DNA of 13,751 nucleotides from Paraprevotella sp. (lineage in GTDB: Bacteria; Bacteroidota; Bacteroidia; Bacteroidales; Bacteroidaceae), in assembly GCA_017425765.1 (NCBI GenBank), contig JAFOXE010000030.1, positions 1 to 13,751 of the forward strand, given 5' to 3'. Positions 6,864-13,751 of the stretch are shown one piece after another (within the stretch, counting starts at the first letter, position 1; each line of letters starts with the position of its first letter). Below the pieces are notes generated by a model. The model did no database searches. It had not been told where the DNA came from and saw only the letters and a program-made list of their open reading frames with translations. The position numbers and the translations under genes are program-made.

Positions 6864-7688
6864 TTACTCAGCACGCAATGTAAAACGCTTGAATGCTGTA
6901 ACGGTGCAGTCCTTGTCAGCTTCCTTCAAGTAGTCTGCAACGCTAACCTTATCATTTTGGATGAACGCCTGCTTCAACAAGCATTCTTCCTTGAACATCT
7001 TATTGATACGACCCATAGCGATTTTCTCAATCATGTTCTCAGGCTTACCCTCTTGACGAGCCTTATCAGCTGCGATTTCCTTCTCTTGAGCCAAGATGTC
7101 TGCAGGGTAATCGTTCTCATCGATTGAACGAGGATTCATTGCAGCCACCTGCATTGCTACAGCGTGACCATATTGTGAATCAACAGCCTTGCTCAAAGCA
7201 ACCATGGTGCAAAGAAGGTTCTTGTTTTGGTGGTTGTACACAGCGATAGATTCACCTTCTACAACTGAATAACCATCTAACTCCATCTTCTCACCGGTGA
7301 TACCGCTGCGGTCTACTACTGCATCAGCAACAGTTGCATTTCCCATCGGAAGAGCTTTAACTTCTTCCAAAGTCTTGCACTTGTTGGCAACAGCAAGATC
7401 CAAGATATCACTTGCTAGCTTAACGAAATCTTCGTTCTTTGCAACGAAGTCGGTTTCGCACTTCAAAGCGATAATAGCACCGAAACCATCAGCAGCCTTA
7501 ACGAGTACGCAACCTTCAGCAGCCTCACGGTCTGAACGCTTAGCAGCTACAGCTTGACCCTTTTTACGGATGATCTCCATTGCCTTGTCAATATCGTTTT
7601 CAGCTTCTTCCAAAGCCTTCTTGCAATCCATCATACCAGCACCCGACAACTTACGGAGCTTGGTGATATCAGCCATTGTAATAGCCAT
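6864..7688 (-). CDS. tsf: Elongation factor Ts
   Basis: EF-Ts, 274 residues, is the cytoplasmic nucleotide-exchange factor that releases GDP from EF-Tu. The N-terminal UBA-like domain (about 1-55) shows ITKLRKLSGAGMMDCKKAL, and the nucleotide-exchange signature TDFVAKN occupies 79-85, in the position typical of the family, with D80 and F81 the residues that disturb the Mg2+ site of EF-Tu. The start MAITMADITKLRK agrees with other Bacteroidales EF-Ts proteins as I recall them; M5 is a less likely alternative. It follows rpsB by 33 bases, the standard rpsB-tsf pair, and ends the ribosomal operon before a strong terminator. The start is preceded by an A-rich run (AAAGAAGAAAATAAGAAT) rather than a Shine-Dalgarno site, normal for Bacteroidetes. 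Confidence 0.98.
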   Translation of the reverse strand: MAITMADITKLRKLSGAGMMDCKKALEEAENDIDKAMEIIRKKGQAVAAKRSDREAAEGCVLVKAADGFGAIIALKCETDFVAKNEDFVKLASDILDLAVANKCKTLEEVKALPMGNATVADAVVDRSGITGEKMELDGYSVVEGESIAVYNHQNKNLLCTMVALSKAVDSQYGHAVAMQVAAMNPRSIDENDYPADILAQEKEIAADKARQEGKPENMIEKIAMGRINKMFKEECLLKQAFIQNDKVSVADYLKEADKDCTVTAFKRFTLRAE

Positions 7689-7721
7689 ATTCTTATTTTC
7701 TTCTTTAGTTATAAATAATAA

Positions 7722-8531
7722 TTATGCTTCTTCTGCAGGAGCCTCTACTGACTCTTCAGCCTTCTCAACACGAGCCTTTGCAGTGCGCTTGCGAGCCTTA
7801 GGAGCTTCGCCTTCGCCAGCAGCCTCAGCATCTACCTTCTCAGCCTTACGCTCTTCCAATCCTTCAGCGATTGCAGCGCAGCAAGCTTCCAAAATAACTT
7901 CAACGCTCTTGTTTGCATCGTCGTTTGCTGGGATTACGAAATCGATGTTGTCAGGGTTAGAGTTAGTATCCACAATAGCAAATACAGGAATACCCAAACG
8001 GTTTGCCTCACGAACAGCAATGTGCTCTTTCATTACGTCCACAACGAACAATGCAGACGGAAGACGAGTCAAATCAGCGATAGAACCAAGGTTCTTCTCC
8101 AACTTCGCACGTTGACGAGAGATTTGAAGAATTTCACGCTTTGACAAGTTTGAGTAAGTACCATCAGCAGTAAGTTTGTCGATGTTAGCCATCTTCTTCA
8201 CAGCCTTACGGATTGTGGGGAAGTTTGTCAACATACCACCGGCCCAACGCTCGATAACATACGGCATATTTACAGAAGTTGCCTTTTCAGCAACAACTTG
8301 CTTAGCTTGTTTCTTAGTAGCAACGAACAAAATCTTCTTGCCAGACTTAGCAATTTGCTTCAAAGCTTCAGCAGCTTCATCTACCTTTGCTACGGTCTTG
8401 TGCAAATCAATGATATGAATACCATTGCGCTCCATGAAGATGTAAGGAGCCATAGCTGGATTCCACTTTCTTTTCAAGTGGCCGAAGTGACAGCCAGCTT
8501 CTAATAATGTATCAAAATTAGTTCTTGACAT
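7722..8531 (-). CDS. rpsB: 30S ribosomal protein S2 (uS2) with charged C-terminal tail
   Basis: S2 of 269 residues. The core (about 1-228) carries the diagnostic N-terminus TNFDTLLEAGCHFGHLKRKWNP, residue run shortened here by family knowledge to LEAGCHFGH and W23-N-P, the central helical hairpin (LSKREILQISRQRAKLEK), and the second signature region with PSALFVVDVMKEHIAVREA, VFAIVDTNSNP and IPANDDANKS. S2 binds the back of the 30S head-body junction and is needed for bS1 or initiation factors to dock. Residues about 229-269 form an Ala/Glu/Lys-rich low-complexity tail ending SVEAPAEEA; such tails occur in Bacteroidetes S2 and are probably disordered. It is preceded by a 123-base folded leader after rpsI and followed by tsf. 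Start context AAAAAAGAAATACA is A-rich. Confidence 0.98.
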   Translation of the reverse strand: MSRTNFDTLLEAGCHFGHLKRKWNPAMAPYIFMERNGIHIIDLHKTVAKVDEAAEALKQIAKSGKKILFVATKKQAKQVVAEKATSVNMPYVIERWAGGMLTNFPTIRKAVKKMANIDKLTADGTYSNLSKREILQISRQRAKLEKNLGSIADLTRLPSALFVVDVMKEHIAVREANRLGIPVFAIVDTNSNPDNIDFVIPANDDANKSVEVILEACCAAIAEGLEERKAEKVDAEAAGEGEAPKARKRTAKARVEKAEESVEAPAEEA

Positions 8532-8654
8532 TGTATTTCTTTTTTAATCGTTTACTTTCTTTTTTGTTTTCTTCAACCAACCTTCCGGTAGTCCGTTCGG
8601 AATCCAAAAGGTTTAGATACTAAACGTATTACACAGTCGAGTAACGGCCGAATA
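8532..8654 (-). promoter_or_regulatory. Folded rpsI-rpsB spacer, candidate S2 leader
   Basis: In an otherwise tight operon this 123-base spacer holds structure at 8579-8625. A perfect 6-bp hairpin (8611-8616 with 8620-8625, 3-base loop) competes for bases with a larger one, in which 8579-8584 pairs with 8608-8613 around an inner stem 8583-8587 with 8598-8602. The two cannot both form fully. Downstream to the rpsB ATG the RNA is A-rich and open. No TAnnTTTG box or T run is visible, so the arrangement suits translational autoregulation by S2 or an RNase cut site better than transcriptional control. This is inference. Confidence 0.4.
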
Positions 8655-9041
8655 TTAACGCTTACTGAACTGGAATCTACGACGAGCTTTTGGACGACCC
8701 GGCTTCTTGCGCTCTACCTCACGTGAGTCGCGTGTCATGAAGCCTTCTGCACGAAGCGCCTTCTTGTCGTCAGCGTTGATCTTCACCAAAGCGCGGGCAA
8801 TTGCCAAACGCAAAGCTTGTGATTGACCAGTGAAACCACCGCCGTATACATTTACATTGATGTCATATTTCTCAGCTACACCCAAAGTTGCCAATGGTTG
8901 CTTTACCACGTATTGCAGAATTGACGAAGGGAAATATTCTACTAGGTCTCTCTTGTTGATTGTAATCTTGCCAGTACCTTCGCTTACATAAACGCGAGCA
9001 ACAGCGCTCTTACGTCTGCCTAATGCATTAACTACTTCCAT
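8655..9041 (-). CDS. rpsI: 30S ribosomal protein S9 (uS9)
   Basis: S9, 128 residues, sits in the 30S head with its C-terminal tail reaching the P-site tRNA. Conserved features: N-terminal GRRKSAVARVYV, GGGFTGQSQALRLAIARAL in the middle (G-Q-S-Q-A core), and the basic end KARRRFQFSKR, whose terminal SKR contacts tRNA. Two ATG codons are adjacent (9044 and 9041); I chose the second because MEVVNALGRRK is the usual Bacteroidales start, but the difference is one residue. The gene begins only a few bases after the rplM stop, so translation is probably coupled, matching the universal rplM-rpsI pair. Confidence 0.97.
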   Translation of the reverse strand: MEVVNALGRRKSAVARVYVSEGTGKITINKRDLVEYFPSSILQYVVKQPLATLGVAEKYDINVNVYGGGFTGQSQALRLAIARALVKINADDKKALRAEGFMTRDSREVERKKPGRPKARRRFQFSKR

Positions 9042-9047
9042 CATCTA

Positions 9048-9509
9048 TTATTTATACTGGTTAATATCAATTAATTTGGGGTTCTGCGCCTGGTGCTTGT
9101 GCTCGCTACCTGCATATACATACAAGTTGCTCAACACCTTGTCTGCTAGACGATTTTTAGGCAACATACCTTTTACCACTTTTCTCATCAAACGATCCGC
9201 ACCGTTAGGTTTAGCCAACAAACGTGCCGGAGTCATTTCACGTTGACCACCAGGATAACCAGTATAGCTTAGGTATACACGGTCTGTCCACTTATTACCG
9301 GTCAATTTAACCTTATCAGCATTGATAATGATTACGTTATCACCGCAATCTACATGAGGAGTAAAGTTAGGCTTATACTTACCTCTCAACAATTTAGCCA
9401 CCTTAGAACCAAGACGACCCAATACCTGGTCTGTTGCATCTACAACAACCCATTCTTTCTTTACGGTCTCCTTGTTGGCAGAAATGGTCTTGTAACTTAA
9501 AGTATCCAT
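9048..9509 (-). CDS. rplM: 50S ribosomal protein L13 (uL13)
   Basis: L13, 153 residues, an early-assembling 50S protein. Family landmarks: WVVVDATDQVLGRLGSKVAK at about 20-40, the PHVDCGDNVIIINADKVKLTG region, the YSYTGYPGG-type loop (here YLSYTGYPGGQRE) and the VKGMLPKNRLADKVLSNLYVY signature split across about 112-133, here with G114-M-L-P-K. The C-terminus (HKHQAQNPKLIDI) is typical of the Bacteroidetes form. It is the first gene of the ribosomal operon, with a promoter near 9648-9678 and a leader of about 130 bases. Confidence 0.97.
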   Translation of the reverse strand: MDTLSYKTISANKETVKKEWVVVDATDQVLGRLGSKVAKLLRGKYKPNFTPHVDCGDNVIIINADKVKLTGNKWTDRVYLSYTGYPGGQREMTPARLLAKPNGADRLMRKVVKGMLPKNRLADKVLSNLYVYAGSEHKHQAQNPKLIDINQYK

Positions 9510-9647
9510 TTTACGTTTTTAAATTTATTACTACTAAAAAACTTTTTAATTCCCTCTGCGATTCACTAACCATTTGCCCGGCCAAAGACAAACTATTAAC
9601 ACGCAGAAACATAGACTTTTATCGTCTAGTTGATAATAATCGGCTTG
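9510..9647 (-). promoter_or_regulatory. Leader of the rplM operon with possible stem-loops
   Basis: Inferred untranslated leader between the promoter and the rplM ATG. A 6-bp helix TCTGCG (9555-9560) with CGCAGA (9602-9607) encloses a smaller TTTG/CAAA stem around 9574-9587, and a separate TAGAC/GTCTA hairpin lies at 9612-9628. L13 leaders are a known autoregulatory class in Firmicutes; whether this is an equivalent cannot be told from one sequence. Confidence 0.3.
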
Positions 9648-9678
9648 CAAAGATACAACTTTTTGCCGAATTGGCAAT
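9648..9678 (-). promoter_or_regulatory. Promoter of the rplM-rpsI-rpsB-tsf operon
   Basis: On the minus strand ATTG (9675-9678, three of four to the -33 TTTG), a 19-base spacer, then TATCTTTG (9648-9655), a full match to TAnnTTTG, continuing CA like the other two boxes in this window. Transcription would start near 9642. Between the two boxes lies a TTGCC-N5-GGCAA inverted repeat (9663-9677) that overlaps the -33 box and could be an operator. Confidence 0.7.
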
Positions 9679-9735
9679 ACATGCACACCATTTTTTTGTC
9701 ACACGCACTTCTGCGCCTCCTTTTCATGGTAACAT

Positions 9736-9791
9736 CTTATATATATAAGTATAGGTACGCGCGCACGCGATAAGAGCATAATAGTACCTAT
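9736..9791. repeat. Palindrome cluster upstream of the rplM promoter
   Basis: A perfect 14-base palindrome CTTATATATATAAG (9736-9749) is followed at once by an 8-bp inverted repeat ATAGGTAC (9751-9758) / GTACCTAT (9784-9791). The spacer contains GCGCGCACGCG, part of a strictly alternating purine-pyrimidine tract of 15 bases (9755-9769). The region lies between the asnS terminator and the rplM promoter and has no gene. Confidence 0.5.
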
Positions 9792-9810
9792 TACATACAT
9801 ACAGAAACTC

Positions 9811-9853
9811 AAAAAAAGAGAGCATCGCATGAGTTATTCTCATACAATGCTCT
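9811..9853 (-). terminator. Intrinsic terminator after asnS
   Basis: Arms 9819-9833 and 9839-9853 pair over 15 bp with a 5-base loop; the two non-Watson-Crick positions are G-U on the minus strand but C-A on plus, and seven T follow on minus (9811-9817). It lies 23 bases beyond the asnS stop. Confidence 0.9.
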
Positions 9854-9875
9854 GTATTTAGGAGTAGAAAACTTT

Positions 9876-11279
9876 TTAGAATTCTGCGTTTCTGGGTGTA
9901 CGCGGAAAAGGAATCACATCACGAATGTTCTGCATACCGGTCACAAACAGAAGTAGGCGTTCAAAGCCAAGGCCAAATCCACTATGTGGACAAGTTCCGA
10001 ACTTACGGGTATCCAAATACCACCACATGTCCTTCATCGGAATACCAAGTTCTTCAATGCGACCCAACAACTTCTCATAGTTTTCTTCACGCTCTGAACC
10101 ACCAATAATCTCACCAATTTGCGGAAACAAGACGTCCATTGCACGCACGGTCTTTCCGTCTTCGTTCAACTTCATATAGAACGCCTTAATTTCCTTCGGG
10201 TAGTCGGTCAGGATAACCGGACACTTAAAGTGTTCTTCAACAAGGTAACGCTCGTGCTCGCTGGCCAAGTCGCAGCCCCAATATACAGGGAACTCAAACT
10301 TACGACCACCCTTAATTGCTTCTTCCAATATCTCGATACCTTGTGTATATGGCAATCGAATGAAATCCTTGTTTACAACAAAGTTCAAACGATCCAACAA
10401 AGTGTTGTCAATCATCTTATTCAGGAAGGCCAAATCATCTTGACAGTACTCCAATGCCCAACGCACACAATATTTAATGAAATCTTCTGCCAAATCCATA
10501 TTGTCCTTGATATCATTAAATGCAACTTCCGGTTCAATCATCCAAAACTCGGCCAAGTGACGAGGAGTATTTGAATTTTCGGCACGGAAGGTAGGACCAA
10601 ATGTATAGATAGCACCCATCGCCGTAGCAGCCAACTCGCCCTCGAGCTGACCAGACACTGTCAACGAAGCCATTTTGCCGAAGAAGTCGTCTGAATAATC
10701 AATCTTTCCCTCCTCATCCTTCTTCAAATCATAAAGATTCTTTGTGGTTACCTGAAACATTTGACCGGCCCCCTCGCAATCACTTGCTGTGATAATGGGC
10801 GTGTGGAAATAGAAGAAACCGTGTTCGTGGAAATAATTATGGATGGCCATTGCCATGTTGTGACGAATACGAAAAACGGCACCAAACGTATTGGTACGCA
10901 AACGCATATGAGCATGCTGACGCATATACTCCATGGTTTGCCCCTTCTTTTGCATCGGATAATCCGAACCACATGTACCAAGCACCACGATTTCACTTGC
11001 TTGAACTTCCACATTCTGGCCGGAACCAACGCTCTGCACCAAAGTTCCGGTTACGCTCAAGCAAGCACCTGTTGTCACTTGCTTCATCATATCCTCATCA
11101 AACTTATCGGCATCAGCCACAATTTGAATATTATTTATCGTAGAACCATCGTTGAGCGCAATAAAGTAAACAGATTTACTTCCGCGACGAGTTCTCACCC
11201 ATCCTTTTACATTGACTTCAGCTCCATACGCTTCGCTTTTGAGCAAGTCTATAATCTTTGTTCTGCTAATATTTTCCAT
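9876..11279 (-). CDS. asnS: Asparaginyl-tRNA synthetase
   Basis: Class IIb synthetase, 467 residues, the usual bacterial length (E. coli 466), charging tRNA-Asn with asparagine in the cytoplasm. An N-terminal OB-fold anticodon-binding domain (about 20-100) has [23 protein letters not shown], here given as V24-K-G-W and F39-I-A-L-N-D-G. The catalytic domain shows motif 1 around P161 ([16 protein letters not shown]), motif 2 [15 protein letters not shown] with R232, E234 and R240-H241, and motif 3 [10 protein letters not shown] with R441. The asparagine-type reading is supported by the motif 2 region, since AspRS proteins of this fold differ there. It is 32 bases downstream of rluB and probably in the same transcript; a clear terminator follows. 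Confidence 0.97.
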   Translation of the reverse strand: MENISRTKIIDLLKSEAYGAEVNVKGWVRTRRGSKSVYFIALNDGSTINNIQIVADADKFDEDMMKQVTTGACLSVTGTLVQSVGSGQNVEVQASEIVVLGTCGSDYPMQKKGQTMEYMRQHAHMRLRTNTFGAVFRIRHNMAMAIHNYFHEHGFFYFHTPIITASDCEGAGQMFQVTTKNLYDLKKDEEGKIDYSDDFFGKMASLTVSGQLEGELAATAMGAIYTFGPTFRAENSNTPRHLAEFWMIEPEVAFNDIKDNMDLAEDFIKYCVRWALEYCQDDLAFLNKMIDNTLLDRLNFVVNKDFIRLPYTQGIEILEEAIKGGRKFEFPVYWGCDLASEHERYLVEEHFKCPVILTDYPKEIKAFYMKLNEDGKTVRAMDVLFPQIGEIIGGSEREENYEKLLGRIEELGIPMKDMWWYLDTRKFGTCPHSGFGLGFERLLLFVTGMQNIRDVIPFPRTPRNAEF

Positions 11280-11311
11280 ATTGATATTCTTCTGCTTTAT
11301 CCTTAGTCGTA

Positions 11312-12601
11312 TTATTCAAAAGCACCCATACGCAACATATCCACCTCTTTTTCTGTAAGGAATCTCCAGTCGCCTCTACGTACATTCTTCTTGGTTAGAC
11401 CAGCAAAATATACTCTATCGAGTTTCAACACGCGATAGCCCAATGATTCGAAAATGCGACGCACGATGCGGTTACGACCAGAGTGAATCTCAATGCCTAC
11501 CTGTTTTTTATCGGTATCGCTTGCATATTCAATAGCATCTGCATGAATTTCGCCATCCTCTAAAGTGATACCCTCTGCTATTTGACGCATATCGGCTGCG
11601 GTCACATTCTTATCTGTATATACGTGGTAAATTTTCTTTTTCAAGAACTGTGGATGTGTCAATCTTGAAGCCATATCGCCATCGTTGGTGAGCAATAATA
11701 CACCTGTTGTATTGCGGTCAAGACGTCCCACAGGGTAGATTCGTTCTCGACAAGCATTGCGCACCAAATCCATCACAGTCTTACGATTTTGCGGGTCGTC
11801 GCTCGTGGTTACATAATCTTTTGGTTTATTAAGCAACACGTACACCTTCTTCTCTATATTGATTGGCTGATCGTGGAACTTTACCTCATCCGAACGCTTC
11901 ACCTTAGTTCCCAACTCAGTCACTACTTGTCCGTTTACGGTTACCACACCTGCCTCGATATATTCGTCAGCCTCGCGACGTGAACAGACACCGGCATTGG
12001 CCAAGAACTTATTCAAACGAATAGGTGCATCGGGGTCCAAATTTTGTTCTCTGTACTCGATGCGTTTTTTCATGCTATATTTTGCATTGGGATCGTAATC
12101 GGAAGTACGTTTCTTGAACTGAGGTCGATTGCCAAAACGCTCGCCTTGTTGAGATCGACCACCTTGCCCTTCTTGACGATAGCCTCCACGATTAAAACCA
12201 CCCTCGCTGTTGCGATTGAAATTCTGACGATAACCACCTTCTTGACGAGGAGCATATCCTCCTTCACGACGACGACCGTTTTCTTGATGATATCCGCCGT
12301 TGCGTTCGTAACCTACGCCACGAGATTCATAACGATTGTACGACGAACGTCCTTCTCCGCCCTCTGAATTGTAACGTGGACGATAAGAACGTGTGGCAGA
12401 ATCTCCCTCTGCATTAAACGGACGTGGACGTTGAAAACGTGATGCACGCTCGTTGTTGTTGTATTCTGTTCGTTGCGCATAACCGCCACGGCCATACGAA
12501 CGATTATTGTCGCGATTGTATGGCTTATAACCCTCACGGCCATCATTTGCACCTCGGTTTGAGGTGAAATTTTCACGCCATTTTTCGTCTTCTGTAATCA
12601 T
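11312..12601 (-). CDS. rluB: RluB-type 23S rRNA pseudouridine synthase with Arg/Gly-rich N-terminal extension
   Basis: 429 residues in two parts. Residues about 193-240 are an S4 RNA-binding domain ([22 protein letters not shown]), and about 252-405 the RsuA/RluB-family catalytic domain with GRLDRNTTG carrying catalytic D295, and the [15 protein letters not shown] motif at 375-389. RluB makes pseudouridine 2605 in E. coli 23S rRNA; RluE/F or RsuA specificity cannot be fully excluded. Residues about 17-165 are low-complexity, rich in Arg, Gly, Asn and Tyr with recurring EGGY/GGY/NRGG units, resembling RGG-type disordered RNA-binding tails. Such extensions occur in Bacteroidetes RluB proteins, though length varies. 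The start at 12601 is the first ATG after the upstream hairpin. No promoter box is visible in front, so transcription may come through from purB. Confidence 0.93.
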   Translation of the reverse strand: MITEDEKWRENFTSNRGANDGREGYKPYNRDNNRSYGRGGYAQRTEYNNNERASRFQRPRPFNAEGDSATRSYRPRYNSEGGEGRSSYNRYESRGVGYERNGGYHQENGRRREGGYAPRQEGGYRQNFNRNSEGGFNRGGYRQEGQGGRSQQGERFGNRPQFKKRTSDYDPNAKYSMKKRIEYREQNLDPDAPIRLNKFLANAGVCSRREADEYIEAGVVTVNGQVVTELGTKVKRSDEVKFHDQPINIEKKVYVLLNKPKDYVTTSDDPQNRKTVMDLVRNACRERIYPVGRLDRNTTGVLLLTNDGDMASRLTHPQFLKKKIYHVYTDKNVTAADMRQIAEGITLEDGEIHADAIEYASDTDKKQVGIEIHSGRNRIVRRIFESLGYRVLKLDRVYFAGLTKKNVRRGDWRFLTEKEVDMLRMGAFE

Positions 12602-12618
12602 GTATTTATAGTTTTAAG

Positions 12619-12662
12619 AAATAAATAAATGGAATTGCCGCACCTCTCGGTTCAGCAATTCC
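12619..12662 (-). terminator. Hairpin between purB and rluB, terminator or attenuator
   Basis: GGAATTGC (12631-12638) pairs perfectly with GCAATTCC (12655-12662); inside, a G-U and a G-C pair, one A-G mismatch and ACC/GGT continue the stem to a GAGA tetraloop on the minus strand. The following minus-strand sequence is ATTTATTTATTT (12619-12630), U-rich but broken by A, so termination may be partial. That would allow purB transcripts to feed rluB and asnS. Confidence 0.65.
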
Positions 12663-12677
12663 CTACTATTGTGTTAA

Positions 12678-13751
12678 TTAGATTCCTGTATAAGTATGCG
12701 GTGTGATGGCGCGCAATTCTTCTTTTACTTCCTTACTCACCTCCAAACCTTCGATGAAATCTTTAATCGAAGCCTCGTTAATCACATTGTTTGTACGAGT
12801 CAAGGCCTTCAACGCTTCGTAAGGATTTGGATATGCCTCACGACGAAGAATAGTTTGTACAGCCTCGGCCACCACCGCCCAACAATTGTCCAAATCTGCA
12901 GCAATCGCCTCCTTGTTCAAGAGTAATTTACGCAAGCCCTTCAAGGTGCTTTGAATAGATATTAGCATGTGACCTACAGGCACTCCGATGTTACGCAAAA
13001 CAGTAGAGTCCGTCAAGTCGCGCTGCAAACGTGACACCGGAAGCTTTTGACTAAGGTGTTCCAATATGGCATTGGCCACGCCGAGATTACCTTCTGAATT
13101 TTCAAAATCGATAGGATTAACCTTGTGAGGCATAGCACTTGAACCCACTTCGCCGGCCTTAATCTTCTGCTTGAAATATTCCATTGAAACATACTGCCAA
13201 AAATCGCGGTCAAGATCGATGATAATCGTATTGATACGTTTCATGGCGTCAAACATCGCCCCCAAATTATCATAGTTCGAGATTTGAGTGGTATACTCTT
13301 CACGCTCCAATCCCAACTTCTCTGCAACGAAAGCATTTCCAAAGGCTCGCCAGTCGTAACCGGGATATGCCACATGATGGGCATTATAGTTACCGGTGGC
13401 ACCACCGAATTTTGCAGTGATAGGGCACGCTTTTAGCATTTGCAATTGACGTTCTAAACGATAGACAAACACCATTACCTCCTTGCCCAAACGTGTAGGC
13501 GAGGCGGGTTGACCATGTGTTTTTGCCAACATAGACACTTCTTTCCACTCCTCAGCATATTCGCGAAGCTGTGCAATCAACTCTTCAATTTGAGGATAGT
13601 AACATTCCTCTAAAGCCTCTTTCAATGAAAGGGGAACAGAAGTATTGTTTATATCTTGTGATGTCAAGCCGAAATGAATGAATTCCTTATACGCATCAAG
13701 GCCACCAATTTTGTCAAATTGTTCCTTGATAAAGTACTCTACTGCCTTAAC
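12678..13751 (-). CDS. purB: Adenylosuccinate lyase, 5' end cut by window
   Basis: 357 residues are visible, open at the right edge, so roughly the first 90-100 residues of a protein of about 450 are missing. PurB catalyses two steps of purine synthesis: SAICAR to AICAR plus fumarate, and adenylosuccinate to AMP plus fumarate. Near the edge is HFGLTSQDINNT, the AMP-binding signature (13632-13676), followed by KTHGQPASPT with a catalytic histidine (about 13500-13530), and the fumarase/lyase superfamily signature GSSAMPHKVNP with the catalytic serine loop (about 13113-13148). The form resembles the E. coli-type enzyme. The codon at 13665-13667 is TTG inside HFGL and is not a start; reading continues upstream in frame for 28 more codons. 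It is followed by the hairpin at 12631-12662, then rluB. Confidence 0.96.
   Translation of the reverse strand, partial: VKAVEYFIKEQFDKIGGLDAYKEFIHFGLTSQDINNTSVPLSLKEALEECYYPQIEELIAQLREYAEEWKEVSMLAKTHGQPASPTRLGKEVMVFVYRLERQLQMLKACPITAKFGGATGNYNAHHVAYPGYDWRAFGNAFVAEKLGLEREEYTTQISNYDNLGAMFDAMKRINTIIIDLDRDFWQYVSMEYFKQKIKAGEVGSSAMPHKVNPIDFENSEGNLGVANAILEHLSQKLPVSRLQRDLTDSTVLRNIGVPVGHMLISIQSTLKGLRKLLLNKEAIAADLDNCWAVVAEAVQTILRREAYPNPYEALKALTRTNNVINEASIKDFIEGLEVSKEVKEELRAITPHTYTGI

Noticed and set aside
7570..8115. 181-codon plus-strand reading frame opposite rpsB/tsf
   Set aside because: Ser/Ala-rich shadow of two certain genes, spanning their junction.
10761..11306. 181-codon plus-strand reading frame opposite asnS
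   Set aside because: Shadow of asnS; rich in His/Thr/Cys with no recognisable domain.
12313..12576. Minus-strand reading frames in other frames within the RluB extension
   Set aside because: They arise from the low-complexity codons of the real frame, which runs on into the S4 domain.
13665..13667. TTG codon as purB start
   Set aside because: It sits inside the conserved HFGLTSQDINNT motif and the frame stays open to the window edge.
1..13751. CRISPR arrays, insertion sequences, tRNA or rRNA genes
   Set aside because: No regularly spaced repeats, no transposase-like reading frame, no tRNA cloverleaf or rRNA sequence was found on either strand.

Overview
The window reads as chromosomal DNA of a Bacteroidales bacterium, most likely Prevotellaceae or a close relative. 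Three things point there: type IX secretion (T9SS) genes porU and porV side by side, a DUF4468 lipid-free secreted protein, and promoters of the Bacteroidetes form TAnnTTTG with A-rich rather than Shine-Dalgarno-like start regions. T9SS genes argue against most Bacteroides proper. Every gene I can support lies on the minus strand, so the text below follows transcription from high to low coordinates.

Right end (13751-9811): purB (adenylosuccinate lyase, 5' end outside the window), a strong hairpin, rluB (rRNA pseudouridine synthase with a long Arg/Gly/Asn/Tyr-rich N-terminal extension) and asnS (asparaginyl-tRNA synthetase), closed by a clear terminator. Then come about 150 bases of palindrome-rich spacer and a good promoter (-33/-7) for the ribosomal operon rplM-rpsI-rpsB-tsf (9509-6864), which ends at a second clear terminator. 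A folded 123-base leader separates rpsI from rpsB.

Middle (6801-5491): a 245-base gene-free stretch with an imperfect tandem repeat, then what I regard as the most interesting item: a roughly 190-nt candidate structured RNA (about 6546-6357) with its own TAnnTTTG box, several nested helices, two alternative partners for its 3' strand and a terminal U-run. It is followed by a secreted DUF4468 protein of unknown function and a terminator nearly identical in core sequence to the one after tsf. The RNA + DUF4468 pair is therefore bracketed by two homologous hairpins.

Left end (5446-1): a promoter, a hairpin-bearing leader, then a tight operon of a fumarylacetoacetate-hydrolase-family enzyme, porU (T9SS sortase) and porV (outer-membrane shuttle protein, 3' end outside the window). 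PorV delivers CTD-bearing cargo to PorU, which cleaves the CTD and attaches cargo to anionic LPS at the cell surface. Most coding content is ordinary core genome; the novelty, if any, is in the RNA and leader regions.
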